Shown: positions 42,697 through 50,089 of the stretch, piece after piece | How positions within the stretch are numbered: position 1 is the stretch's first letter | How the letters are laid out: each line of letters opens with the position of its first letter | DNA from: Embleya scabrispora DSM 41855 | GTDB taxonomy: Bacteria > Actinomycetota > Actinomycetes > Streptomycetales > Streptomycetaceae | Length of the DNA stretch: 64,000 nucleotides | Reading direction: 5' to 3' | Assembly: GCF_000372745.1 (NCBI RefSeq) | Contig: NZ_KB889697.1 | Location: 186,001-250,000 of the forward strand | Notes under the pieces: generated by a model | Databases searched by the model: none | What the model saw: the letters and a program-made list of their open reading frames with translations, nothing else | Told to the model about the DNA's origin: nothing | Position numbers and translations under genes: made by a program

Positions 42697-43520
42697 GCTT
42701 CGTACTCCTTGATAGCCGCACAGATCATGGCCGCCGACTCCCTTGGGGCAAGGGCATAGGCGCATGCACGATCGTAGGCCAGCCTGCGCACTCGGATGAT
42801 GTCCGGATCTTCCACGATCTGCCCGAACATGCCTCCCTCAACGTAGACGACAGTCACGTCTTCCAGCTCGATTACGATCTGGGTTACGTCACTGATTCCA
42901 AACTCGGCATAGCGGTAGGGCAGCACTCTGATCATTCCGTGCTCGTGATCCACGAGCGGCAGGAGTGATTCGAGCTGTGTGCGCATCACCTCGGCCCCGC
43001 CGATCCGCCGGTGCAGCACCGCCTGATCGATGATTGCCGTGAAGTAGGAGCATTCCTTGTCGAAGATGTGCCGTCTGCCCATTCGTGCGGCTACCCGCAC
43101 GTCGAGCTCCTCGTCTGTGGCGCCCAAGTCCGCCTTTCGGAACAAGGCGCGAGCGTAGGCCGGCGTCTGAAGCAGACCGGGGACGTACAACCCTGCCCAC
43201 TCGCCGAGACTCAGCGCATCGTTCTCCAGGCCCATGTACTCCAAGTAGCGATCCGGGAATCGTACGCCGCGTAGCATCTCGAACAGAGCGGTGAACAGTC
43301 CGTTCGTTCCGAACGCAGCGTCGAGCTTCGGGCACAGTTCTTCGGGAACCGGACTGTCGCAGGTCTCGAAGCGGCTCATCGACGCCTTGCTGTAGCCCAC
43401 GACGTCCGCCAACTCCGTTACGGACATACCGGCTCGCGTTCGGTGCTCGCGAATCTGAGCGGCCACGCGTTGACGAGGTGATCCGTTTGTCGGATCGGTC
43501 GGACGCTCCCGGAATCGCAC
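42675..43520 (-). CDS. XRE-family regulator with DUF5753 (WhiJ-like)
   Basis: A 281-residue DNA-binding protein. The N-terminal helix-turn-helix is RVAAQIREHRTRAGMSVTEL followed by ADVVGYSKASMSRFET. The C-terminal DUF5753 region has WAGLYVPGLLQTPAYARALFR and AAIIDQAVLHRRIGG-like text (TAIIDQAVLHRRIGG). The GTG at 43520 follows AGAGGGG. A longer start at 43556 has no ribosome site. It forms the standard pair with the DUF397 gene. Such pairs control development or secondary metabolism in streptomycetes. Confidence 0.9.
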   Translation of the reverse strand: MRFRERPTDPTNGSPRQRVAAQIREHRTRAGMSVTELADVVGYSKASMSRFETCDSPVPEELCPKLDAAFGTNGLFTALFEMLRGVRFPDRYLEYMGLENDALSLGEWAGLYVPGLLQTPAYARALFRKADLGATDEELDVRVAARMGRRHIFDKECSYFTAIIDQAVLHRRIGGAEVMRTQLESLLPLVDHEHGMIRVLPYRYAEFGISDVTQIVIELEDVTVVYVEGGMFGQIVEDPDIIRVRRLAYDRACAYALAPRESAAMICAAIKEYEACSHLPT

Positions 43521-43845
43521 GCACGTACCCCTCTTTCGTTCCAATTGCATCCGCAACGGTGGGCTTCTTCAAAGGTTAGGCCGATTCGCCGATCCTGAAT
43601 CACAGAGTGGCCGAATCGCCACCCACCGCAACCGAAAGGGTCACTCCGGCGCGCGATGAACTCCCGCGTGCGCCAAGGCTGAACCTGATCCCCTCCCCGA
43701 CCGACCGCGCGGGGTACGGGAGTCGGGGCCGCCGTTCCGTGGTGGAACGGCGGCGCGACGAGAGATGGGAGGTAGGGGGCGAGTGAATGCCTGGACAGCG
43801 TCCCGCCCCCTACGTGCCCCAAACGAGAAAGGACACGACATCACG
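43521..43845. other. Intergenic region with a hairpin (43728-43754)
   Basis: GCCGCCGTTCC and GGAACGGCGGC form a perfect 11-bp stem with a five-base loop at 43728-43754. It could be a terminator of upstream read-through or an attenuator before the small gene at 43846. The rest of the 325 bp holds the XRE promoter; nothing else is recognised. Confidence 0.5.
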
Positions 43846-44091
43846 ATGACAGATCGCATCGGATGGACCCAACGAAGCTCGGCACGCGCGTCTGTGGTGG
43901 ATCGCGATCGGCAGGACGCACGGTTGTGGTCGCCGGCCCGGCAGTACACCGACGGGCCGCGCGTCGACGCTCCCTCGCTCGCCCCACGCCCGACGCTGCT
44001 TCGGCGCCTGCGTCCGCGTCGGTTGTGGCGGGCCTGGCGGTTGTCGGCGCGGTTTCGCGCGCTGCACTCGGGCGGGCGGGACGCGCGATGA
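43846..44091 (+). CDS. Small hypothetical protein, Arg-rich C-terminus
   Basis: An 81-residue protein (MTDRIGWTQRSSARASVVDR...) with a strongly basic C-terminal part (LRRLRPRRLWRAWRLSARFR). I recognise no family. The ATG follows AAAGGA at a long spacing, and the stop overlaps the next gene's ATG (ATGA), which is the main reason to accept it. The basic tail could bind nucleic acid or membrane. Confidence 0.5.
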   Translation: MTDRIGWTQRSSARASVVDRDRQDARLWSPARQYTDGPRVDAPSLAPRPTLLRRLRPRRLWRAWRLSARFRALHSGGRDAR

Positions 44092-44534
44092 CCACTCGGG
44101 AGCGGCTTTCCGGGAGTACGCAGGAGGACCTCGACAAGGGCCGCGCGTTCTTCGAGCGCTACCGGCACGCGTGGTGTCGGGACGCGTACTCGGGTCGTGA
44201 GGGCGTACTCATGGACGTGCAGGGTCGGCAGGTCTATCTGCGCCTGCGGACCGGCATCGAATTCGTATGCCACGTCGGGGACTTGGTAATTCTCCGGCTC
44301 CCTCCTCCGGTCCTGCACGGGCGCGTTGCGTACGTCGGGGCGGAAGACGCGACGAAGCGGCCGGATGGCACGCTCATGGAGATGTGGGCCGTGGACAAGG
44401 GCACCTTGGCGATCGTCCAACCACCCAACGGTCCCGCGTGGTTCGCGCTGTTGGCGGACCTCGAACCGGTCGACTGCCCGTTGGGCCCCGTAGCGGAGTG
44501 GGCGAATCCCCCGTTTCCGAATGCAACGCCTTGA
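44088..44534 (+). CDS. Hypothetical protein
   Basis: A 148-residue protein. It starts MTTRERLSGSTQEDL, then a helix DKGRAFFERYRHAW, then beta-rich segments (VLMDVQGRQVYLRLRTGIEFV, LVILRLPPPVLHGRVAYVG). No signal peptide, membrane helix or known motif. It is translationally coupled (ATGA) to the small upstream gene. It is typical of strain-specific genes in accessory islands. Function unknown. Confidence 0.6.
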   Translation: MTTRERLSGSTQEDLDKGRAFFERYRHAWCRDAYSGREGVLMDVQGRQVYLRLRTGIEFVCHVGDLVILRLPPPVLHGRVAYVGAEDATKRPDGTLMEMWAVDKGTLAIVQPPNGPAWFALLADLEPVDCPLGPVAEWANPPFPNATP

Positions 44535-45388
44535 GGCGCCGGCCGACGGGCCGACCACGAGGTGGCGCCCGGAATCGACTCGCCGAGCAGGCGCCTCCGC
44601 GCCACAGCCCGCCACGCACGTTCGCCGCCGGAATCCGCGTGATCGAACTGCTGCCACCGGCGGTCCTGAAGCGTGAACGGGCCGCCATGCCTATGCCGCC
44701 GACGAGCTGTGGTGGGTGGGTGGGGTAAGTACGGGTCAACACGAACGACGAGCGTGCAGGGCAGCCGGATGCCCGGACGCTGTATGACCGTTCAGCCCCG
44801 GGCCATACCGTCTCCTGGCTCAGGTGGAAGAACGAGGTTCACCACGTGCCACGCCCACACGGCCGCTGGAAGGCCGATGCGGACGAGCCGCCACATGCGG
44901 TCCGAAGCGGGCCATATATCCGCCAAGGCGGCGGCAGTCGTGTGGAACGTCTCGGCCGGCAAGCGTAGTTCGTCCGGGGCATGAGCCCCCCGTCGTCCGA
45001 GACCGGTGTGACGCGGGCCGCTCTGACAGCGGCCCCGGCGGCAATGCCGACCGAGGCTCCCGCACTCGGCGTCGGAACGATCAGGGCTTTCTTCCGCAAT
45101 GCATGACTCAACGGAGCGATGTCGTAGCGCAACGACACGTGTCTTGGATATCCCTGACCCCATGACAAGCGTTACATCGACATCATTTGGCTCCTTGCTG
45201 TGGGGCCGATGCGGGGAGTTGTAGGTTCCAGATGCCACCAACCGGTCGGCTTCATGGAAGCCGAAGGCAACGGCGCCTACCGCATCCCGCCGATGAGCCT
45301 GTGCTGATCTGATCCACGCGTGGCCGGGACTCCGCCCCGGCCACGCGGCCCGTTACGACCTGTCGGCCCCTGCACTTGCGAGATTCCT
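44535..45388. other. 854-bp region without a supported gene
   Basis: Fragments of coding character appear in more than one minus-strand frame (for example a hydrophobic run VRIGLPAAVWAWHVVNLVL near 44830), but no frame has start, ribosome site and length together. Base composition is slightly lower in GC than in neighbouring genes. GCGTGGCCGGG (45318-45328) and its complement (45336-45346) form an 11-bp hairpin before the VanZ-like gene, probably a terminator. Confidence 0.4.
45318..45346. terminator. Hairpin upstream of the VanZ-like gene
   Basis: Perfect 11-bp stem with a seven-base loop, no T-run. It argues against a VanZ start at 45320, which would lie inside the stem. Confidence 0.45.
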
Positions 45389-46699
45389 TTGCTCACGGCG
45401 ATATTTCGTGACAACACGTCCCTGTGGACTGCCCTGATCGTGGCGATCGCCGTTCTGGTACCCGTGGGCGCGGTCGTCGCCCGACGCTGCGGGCACGCCG
45501 GAATTCTCGGCGCCCTGTTCGCCGGCAGCCTCGCCGTCGAACTGGCGGCCACGCTGCATCCCGAGGGTGCTTTATCGAGGGGCAGCCGGGGCTGTGTCGT
45601 CAACGGCGACATGTTCCTCGCGGTCGGCACCTGGCAGTGGCTGCTGAACCTGGCGATGTTCGTACCCGTCGCCCTGTTCGCCGGCCTGCTGTTCCGGAAC
45701 ACCTTCCTGGCCGTGGCCACGCCGATACTGCTGTCGGCGGCCACCGAGGTCGCCCAGGCCCTGGTGGGCCTGGGCCGGGCCTGCGACTCGGACGACGTCG
45801 TCGCCAACTCCGCCGGAGCGGTGGTCGGCGCCGTCCTGGCGTTCGGGATCAACCGATTCCGACCCAAGGACGACCCGCCGCGGTCACGGCACCGTGCGGG
45901 GACGGAAACGCAGTTCGCACGCGCCGTGGCCCCGGCCGCTCCCCTGTACGGCACGATCGCCGGCTTCGTCGTCCTGGCGATCGTGTGGGCCGGATGGATC
46001 GAGCGTCTCCCCTACGGGGTGGACGGCGCGTTCGAGGCGGACGGCAGGCAGCGGGCCGTCGCCGAGCGCGTCACCCGTTCCTTCCTCGGAGCCGACACCG
46101 ACATCCGGCGAATCCAATACATCAAGAGCGCGAACGGCATGCCGCCGATCCTGGCCGTCTCGACACCGGGCAAGTCCCTGGAAATCCAATGGCCCAGCGG
46201 CGAGTTGAGCCAACTGTCGGACAACCGGCCCGTCACCCCGATCCCCGCAGCGGAGCGCCTGCCAGCCCCGAGGATCGAGGCGAACGCGATCGCGTTCATG
46301 CGCGAACACTTCCCCTGGGCGGCCGACGCGCGCCGCCGGATGGACGCGAGCGGGGAGTGGGGTGATCAGCACATCGGCTGGACTTCCGTCGTGGACGGCG
46401 TCCTGATGCCCAAACGCCTGGACATCGTCCTGGACGCACGAGGCAATGTCGCCACGATCAGCGCCCGCAACACCCCCGACCCCGTGCTGCCCCCGGTCCG
46501 CATCCGTGACGAATCGGCGGCCCGCCAAGCGATGCAGCAAGCCCGCCCCGACCTGACCCCACAGGCCGGCGTCCTGCTCGCCGTCGAACACCGCGGCCGG
46601 TGGCGACCCGCCTGGCGCTTCCCGCTCACCGACGCCACCCACCCCAATCCGATCGCGATCGGCATGCTCGACGCCGAAACCGGCGAAGTCCTCCGGTAG
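45389..46699 (+). CDS. VanZ-like membrane protein with C-terminal extracytoplasmic domain
   Basis: A 436-residue protein. The N-terminal ~140 residues form a VanZ-type four-helix membrane domain: GDMFLAVGTWQWLLNLAMFVPVALFAGLLF, then LLSAATEVAQALVGLGRACDSDDVVANSAGAVVGAVLAF, whose E..Q and D.DD..N pattern marks VanZ. A further helix (about 185-205) precedes a soluble domain of about 230 residues of unknown function. VanZ-like proteins are linked to low-level teicoplanin resistance and envelope stress. A TTA leucine codon at 45572-45574 makes it a bldA-dependence candidate. The TTG at 45389 is the best start I can see, but it has a poor ribosome site. Confidence 0.78.
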   Translation: MLTAIFRDNTSLWTALIVAIAVLVPVGAVVARRCGHAGILGALFAGSLAVELAATLHPEGALSRGSRGCVVNGDMFLAVGTWQWLLNLAMFVPVALFAGLLFRNTFLAVATPILLSAATEVAQALVGLGRACDSDDVVANSAGAVVGAVLAFGINRFRPKDDPPRSRHRAGTETQFARAVAPAAPLYGTIAGFVVLAIVWAGWIERLPYGVDGAFEADGRQRAVAERVTRSFLGADTDIRRIQYIKSANGMPPILAVSTPGKSLEIQWPSGELSQLSDNRPVTPIPAAERLPAPRIEANAIAFMREHFPWAADARRRMDASGEWGDQHIGWTSVVDGVLMPKRLDIVLDARGNVATISARNTPDPVLPPVRIRDESAARQAMQQARPDLTPQAGVLLAVEHRGRWRPAWRFPLTDATHPNPIAIGMLDAETGEVLR

Positions 46700-46717
46700 T
46701 CCCAACCTCGCGCGCGC

Positions 46718-47880
46718 GAGGTGTTCGGCCCGGTGGCGTCCGACCCGACCCTCTCGCGCCTGGTCACCGCCCTGGCCGCTGCGGGGCCGTGACCGCGATC
46801 CGGGCGGCCCGCGCCGCGGCCCGGGAACGGGCCCGGAATCTCGCGGGGACGGCGTCGCCGGTCGCGGGCGGGCGGCTGACGATCGACCTCGACGGCGTCC
46901 TGGTCACCGCGCACTCCGACAAGGAAGGCGCGTGCCCGACGTGGAAGAGGACGTTCGGGTTCCACCCGTTGCGGGCGTTCGCCGACCACGGCCCGCAAGG
47001 TTCCGGCGAGCCGCTCGCGGTGCTGCTCCGGCCGGAAAACGCCGGGTCGAACACAGTCGCCGACCACATTGAGGTCACTCGTCAGGCCCTGCTCCGAATC
47101 CCGAAACGGCACCGTCGGGGCGGGAACACACTGATCCGCACGGATTCGGCCGGCGGCGCCCACGACTTCCTCGCCTGGCTCACCCGACGGGGCCGGTGGC
47201 TCTCGTACTCGGTCGGGTTCACGATCACCGACCGGATCCACGCGGCGATCCTCCGTGTGCCGAGGGCCGCGTGGACGCCGGCATACGACGCGGACGGTCG
47301 TCCGCGCGATGGCGCGTGGATCGCGGAGGTCACCGACATGCTCGACCTCACCGCGTGGCCGAAGGGCATGCGGGTGATCGTGCGCAAGGAACGCCACCAC
47401 CCCGGCGCGCAGTTGCGGATCACCGACGTCGACGCAACCGCTGCGTCGCCTTCGCCACCAACACGCGAGGCGGGCAGCTCGCGGACCTCGAACTCCGCCA
47501 CCGCCGACGCGCCCGCGCCCGCGCCCGCGCCGAGGAACGCGTCCGCCAGGCGAGGGCAACCGGGCTGCGGAACCTGCCCCTGCACGGCTTCGCACAAAAC
47601 CGGGTGTGGTATGAACTCGTTTTCCTCGCCCGCGAGTTGGTTGCCTGGATCCAGATGCTCGCCCTGACCGGCGACGCCCGGCGGTGGGAGATCAAGAAGC
47701 TCCGCTTTCGCCTGTTCGCAGCCGCCGCCCGCCTGGTCCGCTCCGGCAGACGGGCCATCGTCCGCCTGCCGGAGCGACGGCCCTGGACCGAGCACGTCCT
47801 CGACGGCATCGCCCGACTCGCCGAACTCGCCGCACCCACCCGACCGACCGCCCCAAACACCTCGACGAGCCGAGACGGAA
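46718..47880 (+). pseudogene. IS1380-family transposase remnant (truncated, frameshifted)
   Basis: Three reading frames join into an IS1380-type transposase. EVFGPVASDPTLSRLVTALAAAG comes first. After a shift at about 46789 come VTAIRAARAAARERAR, LTIDLDGVLVTAHSDKEGA (catalytic DGVL...AHS), ENAGSNTVADHIE, LIRTDSAGGAHDFLAWL and VRKERHHPGAQLR. After a one-base deletion at about 47434 come CVAFATNTRGGQLADLELRH and ATGLRNLPLHGFAQNRVWYE. Roughly the first 100 residues are missing. It starts 18 bp after the VanZ stop and ends against the right-hand island repeat. It is inactive. Confidence 0.88.
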
Positions 47881-47892
47881 CTCCGGAGACGG

Positions 47893-48070
47893 CCCAACGA
47901 ATTACCTACTCCGGGGTGTTGCCCCGCCGAAGCATTCAACGGGGCGTGAGAGGCGCCGTGACCTCGTTCTCGTCCAAGCAAGAACCTCGCCCAGCTCACC
48001 GGATGCGCCACATCCCCACGGCCTCCGCAAAGGGCTTGCGGATCAACAGCGTGCGCCCGTCGCCGATCGA
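47893..48070 (+). repeat. Island repeat, right copy (contains SDR-derived piece)
   Basis: Direct-orientation partner of 42317-42488. Over 48017-48070 it matches the SDR gene (41244-41297) at 52 of 54 positions. One base is missing further upstream, so it no longer encodes the SDR frame. It lies between the transposase remnant and the right-hand toxin-antitoxin pair. Confidence 0.75.
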
Positions 48071-48160
48071 GGGAACGGGGCACCAGGGCTTCAGGGCGAA
48101 ACAGTCGCATCGGGTTCACTTCGTCCGCAGAAGTCCAACATCCGAGCTACTGTGGATGTC

Positions 48161-48634
48161 ATGACAACGGCTTATGAGGACGTGCCCTTCAGCGAGCTGC
48201 TCCACCACCCCGCCGCGACCACCCGCAGGCTGGACTCCGTCCGCGCGCTACGACTGCGGCGACGCGATGCAGGAGATCTCGCTCTGATGCGCGTCGACCA
48301 GATGGAGCAAGACACCTCGGTCATGGATTTCGCCTCACGCCTGCTGGCCGGGCTGGTGCGGACCGAGAACATCGCCGCTTTGCGCCAGGCACTGCCCGAG
48401 GCCCTGCCGTGGAGCACGTTCCTGCCCGCCGATGACATAGACACCCTGCTGTCCGAACTGGTGGACACGGCGCGCGGCGCGGTGGCCCTGGACAACCTCG
48501 CCCCGATCGCGCTCCTGCTCACCCAGTGGCGGCACAGCGCCGAGATCTACGCTGATCCCGCCCTGCTCGACATCCTCACCCGCGAGCCGGATGGCGACCT
48601 CGGATCGGTCCCCACGCCCGAGGCTGCGGAGTGA
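48161..48634 (+). CDS. Antitoxin of a type II toxin-antitoxin pair (actinobacterial Phd-like)
   Basis: A 157-residue acidic protein starting MTTAYEDVPFSELLHHPAAT, then a short basic patch RALRLRRRDAGDLALM, then a helical C-terminal half (LLAGLVRTENIAALRQALPEALPW) with LPLxW-like text. This layout is known from streptomycete proteins annotated as prevent-host-death antitoxins. There is no good ribosome site. TACTGT lies seven bases before the ATG, so the mRNA may be leaderless. Its stop overlaps the toxin start by GTGA. Confidence 0.7.
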   Translation: MTTAYEDVPFSELLHHPAATTRRLDSVRALRLRRRDAGDLALMRVDQMEQDTSVMDFASRLLAGLVRTENIAALRQALPEALPWSTFLPADDIDTLLSELVDTARGAVALDNLAPIALLLTQWRHSAEIYADPALLDILTREPDGDLGSVPTPEAAE

Positions 48635-48984
48635 GCCCAAAGCGCGGAGACCGGGCCGCGCCACCCCCTTTCGGCGACGAGTACGATCTCCGTTTCGCCA
48701 ACACCGAGGCAGCCGACGGTTGGGAGCACTTGGGCCGCCAGGCAGCGGGTAACCTGCGCCGCGCGTTCGAGAAGATCCGAGCAACTCCCCGCGCCGTCGA
48801 CAACCCCCACCGTCAGCACCGCCTCAAGGGAAAGCTCGGCATCTGCACCTTCAAAGGCCAGGAACTGGAACGTTGGCAATACGAGGTCACCGGCGGCGGA
48901 CGCATCTGGTACCTGCTCGACGACGTCAACGGCATCGTCTGGATCACCTATGCGGGCACCGGCCACCCCAAGGCCACCGACTGA
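48631..48984 (+). CDS. RelE-like toxin partner
   Basis: A 117-residue basic protein: GWEHLGRQAAGNLRRAFEKIRATPRAVDNPHRQHRLKG, then WQYEVTGGGRIWYLLDDVNGIVWITYAGTGHPKATD. The strand order and the basic residues in RQHRLKG fit RelE/HigB-like ribonuclease toxins. The GTG start overlaps the antitoxin stop (GTGA). It is the right boundary gene of the island and is followed by a long perfect palindrome terminator. Confidence 0.75.
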   Translation: MSPKRGDRAAPPPFGDEYDLRFANTEAADGWEHLGRQAAGNLRRAFEKIRATPRAVDNPHRQHRLKGKLGICTFKGQELERWQYEVTGGGRIWYLLDDVNGIVWITYAGTGHPKATD

Positions 48985-49191
48985 GCCGATCCCCACCCAT
49001 CAACCGCCGCAGGTACGGGCGCGTCGGGGTTGTGAATGTGAAGTCGAGTGGCGGATTCAACGTCGGACAGGCGGTGGAATCCTCGACTTCTCCGGCTTGG
49101 CATGGCACGGATCGGATTTGGGATAGGACACCGATAAACCGGTGACCGGACAGGTGATCCGCGCAGGGTGATGTATGTGGGTGATGCACAC

Positions 49192-49241
49192 AATTGCCAG
49201 GGCCTCTTGTCGACGACGGTCGACAAGAGGCCCTGGCAATT
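49192..49241. terminator. Long perfect palindrome, bidirectional terminator
   Basis: A 23-bp perfect inverted repeat (49192-49214 with 49219-49241) around a GACG loop. It begins AATTGCCAGGGCC. It lies between the converging toxin and marR genes, with AATT ends on both sides to serve as T-runs. GATGTATG occurs on both flanks. The remaining 200 bp of the 48985-49290 gap show nothing. Confidence 0.85.
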
Positions 49242-49290
49242 TGATGTATGACGAATAGTCGGGCGCTCTTCGCGAAGGCGCCGACCGCGC

Positions 49291-49770
49291 TCAGACGGCG
49301 GGGTCCTCGACGGCTGCGGGAATCTCGCCCTGGGCCATCTCCTCGACGAATCGTTGCAACAGCGTGGCGAACGTCTCGCGGTCCGTGTCGCTCCAGCGGT
49401 CGAGCATCTCGCTCATCCGCCGATCCATGACGTCGTTGAGCCGGCGCCGGACCGAGTCGCCGCGCGGCGTGAGCGAGACGAGGCTGACCCGTCCGTCGTC
49501 CGGGCTGGGCGAACGTCGTACGTAGCCCTCCCGCTCCAGTTGACCCACCTGGCGCGCGGTGGCGCCCGGGTCCATGTTCGTCATGCGCGCCAACTCCCCC
49601 ATCGGGAGCGGGCCTTGCTTCTCAATGCGGCGCAGCAGCACATAGGCGGGCTGCGAAATGGTCGCGCCCGCCGCGGCGGCCTGGCCCGCGTACACTCGGC
49701 GGCTGGCGTGGCGCCGAAGCAGGGCCTCCAGCGCCCGCTGGATCGCTTCGACGTTTTCGGTGGAGTTCAC
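49291..49770 (-). CDS. MarR-family transcriptional regulator
   Basis: A 159-residue winged-helix repressor. It has ISQPAYVLLRRIEKQGPLPMGELARMTNMDPGATARQVGQLEREGYVRRSPSPDDGRVSLVSLTPRG, the complete MarR helix-turn-helix plus wing (DxR motif in PDDGRV). The GTG start at 49770 lies 20 bp from the palindrome TTGACTGCGTCAA, so it is probably autoregulated. Similar sites in front of two distant operons suggest it also controls catabolic genes in this window. Ligand unknown. Confidence 0.92.
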   Translation of the reverse strand: MNSTENVEAIQRALEALLRRHASRRVYAGQAAAAGATISQPAYVLLRRIEKQGPLPMGELARMTNMDPGATARQVGQLEREGYVRRSPSPDDGRVSLVSLTPRGDSVRRRLNDVMDRRMSEMLDRWSDTDRETFATLLQRFVEEMAQGEIPAAVEDPAV

Positions 49771-49789
49771 CCGACCATGATAGCAGTCC

Positions 49790-49802
49790 TTGACTGCGTC
49801 AA
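49790..49802. promoter_or_regulatory. Putative MarR operator TTGAC-TGC-GTCAA
   Basis: A perfect 5-3-5 palindrome 20 bp before the marR start, placed for autorepression. It is the reference site for the pattern also seen at 12790, 40556 and 40645. Confidence 0.65.
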
Positions 49803-49964
49803 TTTAATACTGTGCGATAACGTGCATAACTCGGATCGGATTCCGAATCCGTCGCACATCACGACCAGAGGGCGCATTGGTGGGCGCGCGAACGGGGCTT
49901 CGGATCCCGGAAGAGATCCGCCTGGCGGGGTCTGCGGTACACGGCGGTACGCGACGCACCCGCG

Positions 49965-49986
49965 ATCATGTGTGATCACACGTGAT
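49965..49986. promoter_or_regulatory. 22-bp palindrome around TGTGATCACA
   Basis: ATCATGTGTGA / TCACACGTGAT have 10 of 11 matching arm positions with no spacer. It lies 195 bp upstream of marR and downstream of the cyclase gene. It resembles CRP/FNR- or GntR-type sites. The rest of 49771-50089 has no gene. Confidence 0.45.
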
Positions 49987-50089
49987 TGTTATCCGCGGCC
50001 GAGCGGCCTGGCTAAGCGGTCGCCTCGGTCCCGACGGAGGAAACGAGACCGAGACGACCTGCCCATGGACTATGTCAGTCGTCAGACGA

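Noticed and set aside
44792-45241. 149-codon minus-strand frame with a hydrophobic end
   Set aside because: Mixed coding character across frames and no usable start; left as a possible remnant only.
41202-48070. CRISPR or integrase att sites as explanation for the island repeats
   Set aside because: Only two long copies plus a gene-internal piece, no spacer array, and no integrase or tRNA gene in the window.
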